Shown here: one piece after another, positions 1 to 7,900 of the stretch
Layout of the letters: every line of letters starts with the position of its first letter
Position numbering within the stretch: position 1 is the stretch's first letter
Assembly (NCBI GenBank): GCA_902767355.1
Contig: CACXHG010000142.1
Coordinates: 1-22,302, forward strand
Length of the DNA stretch: 22,302 bases
Origin: an uncultured Bacteroidia bacterium
Lineage (GTDB): Bacteria; Bacteroidota; Bacteroidia; Bacteroidales; UBA932
Reading direction: 5' to 3'
The notes under the pieces: model-generated
The model's input: only the letters and a program-made list of their open reading frames with translations
Database searches by the model: none
What the model was told of the DNA's origin: nothing
Made by a program: the position numbers and the translations under genes

Positions 1-481
1 ATCGCAGCTCGTAGGTTCCGTCTGTATATAATATGGTGATTTGTGCGATGCGCTTGCCCTGGGCGGGTGTGAAAACTCTGTCCGCAGCGGCTGGCTTCGG
101 CTCTGCAGGAGTCTTTATGGCAACTGTATTGTGCTCCTTTTGTTGCTCGCCAAATAGCTCCGGTTCTTGATTGTTAACTTGACTTTCTTGAATAGATTCT
201 TCAAATGGCTCAGCTACTTCCTGCGCTGCGTCCTGAACGTAGTCTGGAGCCTGATCTGCCTCTGCGGAGAACCCCCTGTAGGCCTTGCCGGTGCCGGTGA
301 TGAGCCAGTCCGGGTTGATTTTGGGGAAGGTGAGGAGCATTTTGTTTATGAATTCGAAGCTCGGCTTGTTCCTTCCGGACAGAAGATGCGACACGCCGGA
401 GCGCTGGATGCCGAGTTTGTCGGCAAATTGAGAAGGCGAGAGCCCTTCCATAGCGAGGAAAAGTTTGAGTCTTTCTTCCAT
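1..481 (-). CDS. XRE-family helix-turn-helix regulator, C-terminus cut by the window edge
   Basis: Reading the minus strand from the ATG at 481-479 gives an open frame of 160 codons running off the left edge. Residues about 1-60 form a compact helix-turn-helix: FLAMEGLSPSQFADKLGIQ, then RSGVSHLLSGRNKPSFEFINK as recognition helix and following turn, then the NPDWLITGTG segment common in Bacteroidota XRE proteins. Residues about 75-130 are rich in Glu, Gln, Pro and Ala and look like a flexible linker. The last part (FTPAQGKRIAQITILYTDGTYEL) resembles the short conserved tail of such regulators, so I infer only a few residues are missing. It should be a DNA-binding repressor or activator. The promoter just upstream contains inverted repeats, suggesting autoregulation. 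Its targets are unknown; the neighbouring repeat-rich gap is the obvious candidate. Confidence 0.85.
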   Translation of the reverse strand, partial: MEERLKLFLAMEGLSPSQFADKLGIQRSGVSHLLSGRNKPSFEFINKMLLTFPKINPDWLITGTGKAYRGFSAEADQAPDYVQDAAQEVAEPFEESIQESQVNNQEPELFGEQQKEHNTVAIKTPAEPKPAAADRVFTPAQGKRIAQITILYTDGTYELR

Positions 482-488
482 AAAAATC

Positions 489-506
489 TGTAAACTTATT
501 TTTACA
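489..506. promoter_or_regulatory. Inverted repeat TGTAAA-N6-TTTACA, candidate operator
   Basis: The 18-bp sequence is a perfect 6+6 inverted repeat with a 6-bp spacer. It lies between the -7 element and the start codon of the XRE gene, so a bound protein would block initiation. The natural candidate ligand is the XRE protein itself. A second, imperfect arrangement of the same half-site overlaps at 502-519. Confidence 0.5.
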
Positions 507-535
507 AATGTAGTAAACAAAATTCAATGAGCAAA
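505..535 (-). promoter_or_regulatory. Bacteroidota-type promoter of the XRE regulator
   Basis: On the minus strand TTTG (complement of 532-535) is followed after 19 nt by TACATTTG (complement of 505-512). This is an exact match to the Bacteroidota sigma-ABfr consensus (TTTG, N19-21, TAnnTTTG). The expected start site falls near 500-497, leaving a leader of about 15-20 nt before the ATG at 481. It is the only full two-part match I found in the window. Confidence 0.7.
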
Positions 536-544
536 GTTTAATAA

Positions 545-568
545 TGTAAATTACAGATGTGAATTACA
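545..568. repeat. Tandem short palindromes TGTAAATTACA and TGTGAATTACA
   Basis: Two 11-bp elements start 13 bp apart. The first is a perfect palindrome around a central A; the second differs by one base. They lie roughly midway between the oppositely oriented 9-mers at 513-521 and 569-577. The arrangement resembles a multi-site operator for a dimeric regulator. Confidence 0.45.
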
Positions 569-896
569 TTTGTTTACGCTGAGAGGTCATGCGAAGGGTG
601 TCAAAAAAGGCGAAAAATCATTAGAGCTTTAGATGCGATAAAATGCGTAAATATCTGAGTTTCCGTGTCTATTCAATTGATATAGCTGGCCGGGTGGCCC
701 CGTTATGCCCATTTTTGCCATTTGTTTACAATTTACCATGATAACAATTTGCAGAAATGCAGTAATAGAAATGTGTAAAATACTGGGTTTCAATATTATA
801 AATACGTATGGCGGAGGTAATAACCAAAAGTTATGACACATTTTTCAATTATGACGGATTTGCCGCTGCGAACAATTGTAATTCAGCTGATATTTT

Positions 897-909
897 TGTA
901 AAATTTACA
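897..909. repeat. Palindrome TGTAAAATTTACA
   Basis: This is a perfect 13-bp palindrome with a central A and the same TGTAAA half-site as the element beside the XRE start codon. It lies about 110 bp before queA, in otherwise featureless AT-rich DNA. Its distance from the XRE promoter suggests either a separate operator or part of a dispersed site array. Confidence 0.4.
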
Positions 910-999
910 ATTGGGCAATATACGATGACAAATGTGTACAATTCTAAACCTAAAGTAATACTTTAAATAGCTATTTTCTCCCGAATCCGGTACATTTTG

Positions 1000-1007
1000 T
1001 ATCTTTG
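1000..1007 (+). promoter_or_regulatory. -7 element (TATCTTTG) of queA
   Basis: TATCTTTG matches the Bacteroidota TAnnTTTG -7 consensus exactly. The upstream -33 region is only T-rich (974-978), not a clean TTTG. With initiation expected around 1012-1015 the mRNA would have a leader of less than 10 nt, so queA may be nearly leaderless. Confidence 0.5.
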
Positions 1008-1019
1008 CGTAAAACATGA

Positions 1020-2252
1020 ATGAATATGGTCTCTGACATCGACATAAACGACTACGATTATCCCCTGCCGGATGACAGAATTGCGAAGTTTCCACTGGAG
1101 CATCGCGACGATTCTGCCTTGCTGGTAAATCTGGACGGCAACTATAAGAAGGAGCAGTTCCGCAATATAGCCTCTTATCTGCCGCAAAATGCGCTGATGG
1201 TGTTCAATGAGACCAAGGTTATTCCGGCCAGGCTGTTCTTCAGACGTGAGAGCGGCGCCGTGATAGAGATCTTCTGCCTCGAGCCATACGAACCGTCTGA
1301 CTATCAACTTTGTTTTGCGGCTACTTCAAGTTGCCGCTTCAAGTGCATGGTAGGCAATCTGAAGCGCTTTAAAGACACTGTTTACCTGCTCACCGACCAT
1401 TGCGGCCAGTCCGACAGGGCGGCTCTCGAGGCGCTCAACCTCAAGGCGACCATGGTCGAAAGGCTGGATAACACCTGCATTGTGGAGTTCAGCTGGAGCG
1501 GGGGCAGCAGTTTCTCGCAGGTGATGAGCCTGTGCGGCAACATGCCTATTCCGCCTTACCTGAACCGGGAGACCGAGGATATTGACTATACCCGTTATCA
1601 GACGACTTATGCCCGCTGGGAGGGTTCTGTGGCTGCCCCAACCGCAGGTCTGCACTTTACCCCTGAGGTGATGCAGAGCATCCGGGAGCGTGGCATAGAC
1701 ACGGATTATGTCACCCTGCATGTCGGGGCCGGCACTTTCCTGCCGGTTAAAAGCCGCAATGTCTCGGAGCACAATATGCACAGCGAGCCCTTTGTGGTCA
1801 CGCGCTCTTTCCTTGAAAAGCTTTCGCGCTATCTCGGCCGTGGCAGTGTGATTTGCGTCGGCACCACTTCCACCAGAACCCTGGAGTCTCTTTACTATAT
1901 AGGTGTCCATTGCCTTGAGTTGGGCGATCCGGGAGATGTGCAGCAGTGGGAGCCGTATCGCGACCAGGGGTATTCGTACTCTGCCAAAGAGGCTGTTGAT
2001 GCGATAGTCAGGTATCTGGATAAAAATAATTTAGACAAGATTACCGCAAGGACAAGGTTAATTATTGTGCCGGGCTTCCAATATCGCATGACCGACTATC
2101 TGGTGACCAATTTCCATCAGCCGAAGAGTACGCTGCTGCTGCTGATTGCCGCCCTTCTGAAGGGGCAGTGGCGGGATATGTATCAGTTCGCCCTGGACAA
2201 TGGATTCCGCTTTCTCAGTTACGGAGATTCGTCCCTTCTGAAGCGTCGTTAG
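1020..2252 (+). CDS. queA: S-adenosylmethionine:tRNA ribosyltransferase-isomerase (QueA), long form
   Basis: QueA transfers and isomerises the ribosyl part of SAM onto 7-aminomethyl-7-deazaguanine at the wobble position of tRNA, giving epoxyqueuosine in queuosine synthesis. Family signatures are FNETKVIPARLF (residues 62-73), YQTTYARWEGSVAAPTAGLHFT (193-214), HVGAGTFLPVK (234-244), and near the C-terminus VTNFHQPKSTLLLLIAAL (362-379) with SYGDSSLL (400-407). At 410 residues it is longer than the usual 340-360. The extra length lies mainly around residues 305-345 (WEPYRDQGYSYSAKEAVDAIVRYL), as in the long QueA homologues of Bacteroidota that often coexist with a standard one. Whether this copy is the main enzyme or a paralogue cannot be decided here. 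The start is the ATG at 1020; the in-frame ATG at 1026 is an equally plausible alternative. Two membrane/lipid genes follow in the same direction. Confidence 0.9.
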   Translation: MNMVSDIDINDYDYPLPDDRIAKFPLEHRDDSALLVNLDGNYKKEQFRNIASYLPQNALMVFNETKVIPARLFFRRESGAVIEIFCLEPYEPSDYQLCFAATSSCRFKCMVGNLKRFKDTVYLLTDHCGQSDRAALEALNLKATMVERLDNTCIVEFSWSGGSSFSQVMSLCGNMPIPPYLNRETEDIDYTRYQTTYARWEGSVAAPTAGLHFTPEVMQSIRERGIDTDYVTLHVGAGTFLPVKSRNVSEHNMHSEPFVVTRSFLEKLSRYLGRGSVICVGTTSTRTLESLYYIGVHCLELGDPGDVQQWEPYRDQGYSYSAKEAVDAIVRYLDKNNLDKITARTRLIIVPGFQYRMTDYLVTNFHQPKSTLLLLIAALLKGQWRDMYQFALDNGFRFLSYGDSSLLKRR

Positions 2253-2273
2253 GCATTTTCTTTGTAGTTTGAT

Positions 2274-2281
2274 TATATTTG
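2274..2281 (+). promoter_or_regulatory. -7 element (TATATTTG) before the membrane-protein gene
   Basis: TATATTTG matches TAnnTTTG and lies 24 nt before the ATG at 2306. No clean TTTG is found 19-21 nt upstream. It could give the membrane protein/acyltransferase pair a promoter independent of queA. Confidence 0.4.
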
Positions 2282-2305
2282 CGTGTTCATTTAAAAAGGC
2301 AGAGA

Positions 2306-2986
2306 ATGTTCGGTTTTTTGGATAAACTTTCGGTGAACAAAGGTTTAATGCTGCTGCTGTGTGCAATAGCTTTTGCACTTGGTTGCGCCCAGATGTGCAT
2401 TGCGCTCAAACGGGGCAAGATTTATGCCCGTAGTGTCATCACTACCGCCTGCAAGGCTGTCATATTGGTGGCAGTCGCTTTCCTGCTCGGCTATGGGGTG
2501 GCCTTGCTGCCCTTGCAGCCGCTTACGGCAAAGATTGTTTACTACGCGCTGCTGCTGATTGTAACGGCCGCCTGTGCCGCTATTTATATGGTCGGAAAGA
2601 AGCGCGCCGTGCGCCTTGCAACCGCCAATGCGCTGCGCAAGAGTGCCGCCTCGACTGCAATTGCCCGCCATGCCTGGGGCTGGTTCTACGGCACCTGCTT
2701 CGCGCTGGTAGTTTTTGCCGCCGTCATGCTGGCTTTGGGGCGTGCGGACTATTATATGCCGATGTTTCCCGTGGCAGTCGCCGTGGTGGCTGCGCTTTTG
2801 GGCAGCCTCTTTGCCCCGCGCCTGTGGTACGCCTTGGCAACATTGGTCATCCTGGTCTTCTTTGCCCTTAGTCTCGGCCCTCAGATTGCTCAGGCCCAAA
2901 TGAGCAGTCTTTGCATAGTGGCTCCGGCTCTGGCTTCCAGCTTTATGCTGGCGGTCTGCTGTGCAACATTAACTTTAAAGAAGTAG
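2306..2986 (+). CDS. Polytopic membrane protein of unknown function
   Basis: I do not recognise this protein. The start chosen is the ATG at 2306, just after an A-rich stretch; the frame extends upstream only through a TTG inside the putative -7 element. The 226 residues contain about seven hydrophobic segments: roughly 13-34, 43-70, 75-97, 125-145, 152-170, 173-190 and 199-222. A basic loop (GKKRAVRLATANALRKS) follows the third. No charged catalytic motif or transporter signature stands out. The stop is 5 nt before the acyltransferase start, so the two are almost certainly cotranscribed. That hints at a membrane or lipid-related role, but this is context only. Confidence 0.75.
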   Translation: MFGFLDKLSVNKGLMLLLCAIAFALGCAQMCIALKRGKIYARSVITTACKAVILVAVAFLLGYGVALLPLQPLTAKIVYYALLLIVTAACAAIYMVGKKRAVRLATANALRKSAASTAIARHAWGWFYGTCFALVVFAAVMLALGRADYYMPMFPVAVAVVAALLGSLFAPRLWYALATLVILVFFALSLGPQIAQAQMSSLCIVAPALASSFMLAVCCATLTLKK

Positions 2987-2991
2987 TGTAA

Positions 2992-4116
2992 ATGGAGGAT
3001 ATTTACAAAGATATCAGGCCTTATACCGATGCGGAAGTGGCGCAGGCGCTGCCCAAACTGGCGCAGAGCAAGTTGATTGCCGCTGCCGGCCGGGCGCTTT
3101 ATGCCGACAAGCCTAAAGACTACCTGCCGCAGTTGGTGGCAAGTTGCCGCACCACGGAGGAGTTTCAGGCAAAGGTCATATCCGAGGTTCTTCTCAGGGA
3201 CCTGGAGATGACTCACAGCAGCCTTAGCTACAGTGGCCTGGAGTGGTTTAAGCAAAGCGATGGTTCAATTGGCAATTTCGTGCTGATATCCACGCACCGC
3301 GACATAGTTCTGGACCCGGCGCTGGTTCAGCTGGCGCTGTTCCTTAACAATATACCGACTACCGAGATTGCCGCCGGCGACAATCTGCTGGACAACGAGG
3401 AGATTGCCGTGGCCATGCGTGCCAACCGCATGATAAAGGTAGTGCGCAGCGACAACCCGCGCGTGGTTTACGATACCTCGCGCCAACTGTCGGCCTATAT
3501 AAGGGATAAGGTTACCAAAGGCGGCCGCTCGGTGTGGATTGCACAGCGCGGCGGGCGCACCAAAAACGGCCGCGACTGCACCGAGCAGGGCCTTCTGAAG
3601 ATGCTGGATATGAGCGGGACCGGTTCTTTCTACGAGAATTTCTCGCAGCTGAAACTTATGCCGGTGACCATTTCTTATGAATATGAGACCTGCGGAGCGC
3701 TCAAGGCGCTGGAACTGTTTACAAAAGAGCAGCAGGGTTTCTACCGCAAGCATCCGGGCGAGGATATCAACAGTATGGTGCAGGGATTTATCCAGCGCAA
3801 GGGCCACGTGCATGTGGATTTTGCGCAACCTCTTACTGCAGAAGAACTTTTGAGGGCCGATAGTGGACAACGTAACGAAAAATTCCGTATATTAGCAAAC
3901 ATATTGGACTCCAGGCTCAGCAAGTCTTACCGGCTTTGGCCGGCAAACTATGCCGCAGCGGACATTTTAAGGGGCGGAGATGAATTTTTGGAGGAAGGAT
4001 ATTATACTTTGGCCGATAAAGAGAGTCTAATACACAGGCTGAGGAAGGAGAGCGATGGGATGCCGGATGAGATTTATACCAGAATGTTGCAGTTATATGC
4101 GGCACATATTGTTTAA
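2992..4116 (+). CDS. Glycerolipid acyltransferase (PlsB/PlsC-like, Bacteroidota type)
   Basis: This is probably a membrane-associated acyltransferase using glycerol-3-phosphate or lysophosphatidate in phospholipid synthesis. FVLISTHRDIVLDPALV (residues 96-112) holds the catalytic-type histidine H102. WIAQRGGRTKNGRD (182-195) corresponds to the phosphate-binding block of the family (compare GGRSR in PlsB). LMPVTISYEYE (222-232) fits the later conserved Pro-containing strand. The histidine motif reads H-R-D-I-V-L-D: Asp lies five rather than four residues after the HR pair begins, unlike classical HX4D. I believe this variant is usual in Bacteroidota 1-acylglycerol-3-phosphate acyltransferase-like proteins. 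There is no signal peptide or long membrane helix in 374 residues. It lies 5 nt behind the membrane-protein gene. Exact substrate is uncertain. Confidence 0.8.
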   Translation: MEDIYKDIRPYTDAEVAQALPKLAQSKLIAAAGRALYADKPKDYLPQLVASCRTTEEFQAKVISEVLLRDLEMTHSSLSYSGLEWFKQSDGSIGNFVLISTHRDIVLDPALVQLALFLNNIPTTEIAAGDNLLDNEEIAVAMRANRMIKVVRSDNPRVVYDTSRQLSAYIRDKVTKGGRSVWIAQRGGRTKNGRDCTEQGLLKMLDMSGTGSFYENFSQLKLMPVTISYEYETCGALKALELFTKEQQGFYRKHPGEDINSMVQGFIQRKGHVHVDFAQPLTAEELLRADSGQRNEKFRILANILDSRLSKSYRLWPANYAAADILRGGDEFLEEGYYTLADKESLIHRLRKESDGMPDEIYTRMLQLYAAHIV

Positions 4117-4152
4117 ATGAATATTTACTAACAATTAAACTTATTATCTGAA

Positions 4153-4842
4153 ATGAAAAAATTTATTTTGCTGGCAGCTTGCGCTACTATGATTCTGTCG
4201 AGCTGCGGAACTTGGTCAAATCTCGCTAAGGGTTCGGCTATCGGCGGCGGCAGCGGCGCTGCAGTTGGTGCAGGTGTAGGCGCACTTCTGGGCAAGGATG
4301 CCAAGAGTGCAGCTATCGGCTCTGCTATCGGCGCTATCGTAGGTACCGGCGTAGGTGCCATCATCGGCGACCGCATGGACAAGAAAGCAGAGGAGCTTGC
4401 AGCTATCGAGGGTGCAACCGTAGAGACTGTTACCGACGTGAACAACCTGACTTCGGTGAAGGTTACTTTCGACAACGGTATCCTCTTCGATTTCAACAAA
4501 TCCACTCTGAGCGAAGCAGCCAAGAAATCTCTCAAAGAGTTTGCACAGAAGATGGCCGACATGCCCGAGACAGACATCACCATCTGGGGCCACACAGACA
4601 ATGTAGGTAGTGCAGAGGCTAACCAGAAGGTTTCCCTGAACCGCGCTAACGCAGTCCGCGACTTCCTTGCTTCCCAGGGTATTGCAGCTGCCCGCATGGT
4701 GTCCGAGGGTAAATCCTATGACATGCCCGTCGCTTCCAACGACTCCGCCGCCGGCCGCGCACAGAACCGCCGCGTGGAGGTTTACATCACTGCCAACGAG
4801 GCTATGATCGCCGAGGCAGCTCAAGAGGCAAAGGCCAACTAA
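4153..4842 (+). CDS. OmpA-domain lipoprotein with glycine-zipper segment (YiaD-like)
   Basis: The protein should anchor the outer membrane to peptidoglycan. A lipoprotein signal ends at ILSSC, so C18 would be lipidated. Residues 27-73 form a Gly/Ala-rich glycine zipper of two hydrophobic repeats (AIGGGSGAAVGAGVGALLG and AIGSAIGAIVGTGVGAIIG) separated by KDAKSA. Residues about 105-212 are a complete OmpA C-terminal domain: ILFDFNKSTLS, WGHTDNVGS with D149, LNRANAVRDFL with R164, and QNRRVEV. The Asp and Arg are the usual diaminopimelate contacts. The order lipobox, zipper, OmpA domain matches the E. coli YiaD type. Codons are biased towards GCT, GTA and AAG compared with the upstream genes, suggesting strong expression. 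The gap behind the acyltransferase is only 36 nt and shows no clear promoter. A hairpin terminator follows. Confidence 0.93.
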   Translation: MKKFILLAACATMILSSCGTWSNLAKGSAIGGGSGAAVGAGVGALLGKDAKSAAIGSAIGAIVGTGVGAIIGDRMDKKAEELAAIEGATVETVTDVNNLTSVKVTFDNGILFDFNKSTLSEAAKKSLKEFAQKMADMPETDITIWGHTDNVGSAEANQKVSLNRANAVRDFLASQGIAAARMVSEGKSYDMPVASNDSAAGRAQNRRVEVYITANEAMIAEAAQEAKAN

Positions 4843-4866
4843 TCAGCCACAATTTTTTCAAGCCAT

Positions 4867-4900
4867 AAGGGCGACCCGAAGTTGGGCCGCCCTTTTTTTT
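4867..4900 (+). terminator. Rho-independent terminator after the OmpA lipoprotein
   Basis: AAGGGCGACCC (4867-4877) pairs with GGGCCGCCCTT (4884-4894) around a 6-nt loop, with one A-C mismatch, and is followed by a T run to 4900. On the opposite strand the hairpin also lies directly behind the amidase stop (4906) but lacks an equally clean U-tract, so it may act weakly in that direction. Confidence 0.85.
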
Positions 4901-4905
4901 AGTTG

Positions 4906-7900
4906 CTATTTCAAAAACCCAACGGCTTCTTTTACCAGAGAGTTCAATTCGCGCTGGCTGGTGAGGGTTTCGAGGGGGAAGCCGAGGCAGATGCAGCGGT
5001 AGTCGCTGCCGCGGTAGGCGACGGCGGCGCTGATGCCGCTGTCGGCGTAGCGCATGATGGTGAAGGCATTTTTGGCGGGGGCGATGCCGTCTGGCGATTC
5101 TACGCAGTAGCGCACCTGGTTGGGTCGGTTGTAGAAGCTATATACGCTGCCGGCGGTGAACTTGAACGGGCTCTGGACAGTGCGCACCTGACCGTTGGCA
5201 CCACCCTTATTGGTGATCCAGGTGTATTTGAGCACCTCTTCGGTGAATTTGACCTCGGGTTCGATCTCATCTTTATAGGTCTTGCCGTCTATCTGAAAAT
5301 CATAGATCTGGTCGCGACAGTCGCTGGCTATATAGGCGCCGGACACCAGCAGTGCGCCGCCGCCACGGGTGAATTCGGAAAGGGCGGTGCGCAGGCCGGC
5401 CGGAAAGACGTTGTAGAGTATCTTGCCGTTGGGCCAGCCCTGCGGGGTGCGCACCTGCTTGCCGCAGATAAGGTCGCAGATTTTGTATTGCCTGAGGTTC
5501 ACCGCGCCGCTGCTGACAGCTTCGCGTGAGGCTGAAGTAAAGCTGCAGCCGGCCTTCAATAGCGCCGCTCCGTGAATAAGCGGATAGTCGAAGCTGTTGC
5601 CGGCGATGGCGGTGGTTTCCCAGTCGCCGTAGCTGGCGCCAAAGTAAGACGGCTCGGTCTTGAGGTGGGTGGCGCTGCGGCGGAATTCGTATTGCTCTCC
5701 GGTGAACGAAATGTCTCTCAGATAGGCCACGCCGCCGTCGATGCTGTTGACAAAGCCGGCGTAGCAGCCGTCGCTGCTGGCAAAGGAGGCGGGCGCGGCG
5801 ACACGGTCGAAGTTGTTGACAATGATGGTGTTGGCCAGCGAGCTTCCCTTGGTCAGACCTACCGACAGAATCTCTGAGCAGAGGCTCTCGCCGCCGGCGT
5901 TGACAGCCGCCACCTTGAAGCTGTAAATCTTGTCGGGCTGGATAATCAGCTTGTAGAAGGTGTCGCCGACGGGCGTGCCGTTGTCAAAGCCGTCCAGGCC
6001 GGCCTCGGGCTCGCCCTGATAAATCCCCACGTCGTCCGGGTCGGTAATGCGGGTGTAAACTATGTAGCTCTCGGCTTCTGCGGTGGGCTCCAGCGGGTCT
6101 AAAGTGGGTTTCCAGCTCAGGCGCACGCAGCTTTTCTCTATTTCGGCCGCGAAGGAGTTCACCGGCAGCGGCTGCACCACATAATCTCTCTCGCCGATGT
6201 AGGCCAGGAACTTGAGCATGCCCTTATAGACGGCGCGGGAAGCCACGAAGCGGAAGTTGGGGTTGAGGCCGTAGCGCATGTCGGCAAAGTTCTGGTGGGA
6301 CAGCAGCTCGAGCAGCATGGCCGGCACGTGCGGCACGCGGCTCTCGTGGTAGGATTTGTCCCAGATGCCGCGGCGGCTCCAGGCGGGAGCCATTGTGGCG
6401 CGGATGTCGGACACCACCTGTGACTGTATCATGTCGGCATACTCCCGGCCTATGGTGCGCTCGCCTCCGTGCGGATACTTGTCTTCGCCGTCGCTGGTCT
6501 TGGTGTAGATGGACAGCGTGCCCACGATGGAATCGTTGGGCGTGACGCCGGCGTCGGAATGGAAGGCGAAGGACAGGTCTATGGGGATATTGTAGCCGGG
6601 CTCTTTGGGGTTGCGGCTGGTGCCGCCCAGCAGGGCGTTGACCCAGCGGGCGCGGCTGGAATAATCGTCGCGGTAGTCGTCTGTGAAGGTGGTGAGCGAA
6701 TAGATGGTGTCGTTCATCCCGGCCCATTGCAGCCAGCTGCGGCTGCCTTCGCACCAGCGGGGATAGCCGCTGATCTCGCTGCGCACGTCAAAGTCCATCT
6801 TGCGCGGGCGGCCTTCGGCGTCGGTGGGATAGGGACTGCGGGCAATATTGCCCATGCCGCCGCCGAATTTGACGGCGTCGGCGCTCACAATCTCGCCTTC
6901 GCGGCCGGTAAAGTTGCTCAAGGTCACGCCCTGACCCTGACGCCCCGGCGCAAAACCGAAGGTGCCGAGGTAGATCCAGGTGGAGCCGCCCATTTTCTGG
7001 TTGACCAGGAAGGAGGTTTCGCCTCCGGTGTGGGTCACGGTGTAAAGGGCTTGGGAAGTGCTGCCCTCGGTGGTGAGATAGGACACATATACCGCGTATT
7101 CGCCGTCCTGCTCGATTTCCGGCTCCCAGTGTGCGGAGGAGGCGTCGCTGGAGTCGCTCACCGACAGGACGCTGCGGGCGCTGCCCTCCAGGAAAGGATT
7201 CTCGCCTTCGTGATAGACCTCCCTGTGGTGGCCGAAGCCTGCGGCGGGCATTTTCTGCCACTGATGGCGGGTAGAAACCTCGCTGTAGATGCCGCCGCGC
7301 GCATTGGTGTCGTTGTCCACAATGAGCTCCTGGCTTTGAATGTCGCGCTCGCGGGGGAGCAGCACGCAGGCCCCGGCGTTTTCGAGCATGGGCACCAGGA
7401 AGGGGAGCACGAAGCTCTGGGTGAAGAGGTCTTCGCAGGTTTCGAACAGACGCGGGCGCTGCCATTTCCAGACAGCCTGGCTTTGGTCATAATAGATGCC
7501 GTGGCTCTGCCAGAGGGCTATATGGCGTCCGTTAAGGCCGCTTGTGGGCTGGTTTGCAGAGGAGATGCGGCGCACCAGCGGAAAGTCGCATGCGTCAAAA
7601 CTGTTTCCCTTGGCGGCTGCGTCCGGGGCCATGCCGCTGGCGTGGCGGCTGACAAGTTTTTCCAGCGGGGTGTCGTTGGAGTAGGCCTCGAACTTATTGC
7701 GGTATTCGCGGTATTTTTCCGGCATCTTGGCCGAAATTATGGAATTTACGGCGCCCAGGTCCTCATAGCGCATGGGATGGTCGCTGATGTAGCGGCTGAA
7801 ATGGATCTGCAGCCTGCCGCCCTTGACCGCCACTTTCTCTACGGTGAGAGTGCCCTTCATCGTGCTGGAAGGCTCAATCTGCCCCACTATGGCGTCGCAC

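Larger units (their letters stand above)
482..1019. other. AT-rich 0.5-kb intergenic region with repeated TGTAAA / TTTGTTTAC motifs
   Basis: No convincing gene lies between the divergent XRE gene and queA. The only sizeable frames (for example minus 841-629) have no recognisable protein features. The 9-mer TTTGTTTAC occurs at 569-577 and 721-729 on the plus strand, and in the opposite orientation at 513-521. Short palindromes built on the same half-site are TGTAAATTACA (545-555), its near copy TGTGAATTACA 13 bp on (558-568), and TGTAAAATTTACA (897-909). A related word, AAATGTGTAMAAT, appears at 769-781 and 930-942. The stretch could hold several regulator sites or a small RNA. I cannot define a transcript. 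Confidence 0.5.

Noticed and set aside
684..700. GGCC-GGGT-GGCC hairpin in the intergenic region
   Set aside because: The stem is only four base pairs with no T tract; too short to call a terminator or structured RNA.
629..841. Minus-strand 70-codon frame in the intergenic region
   Set aside because: No promoter match, no recognisable domain, AT-rich composition like the surrounding gap; it cannot be separated from chance.
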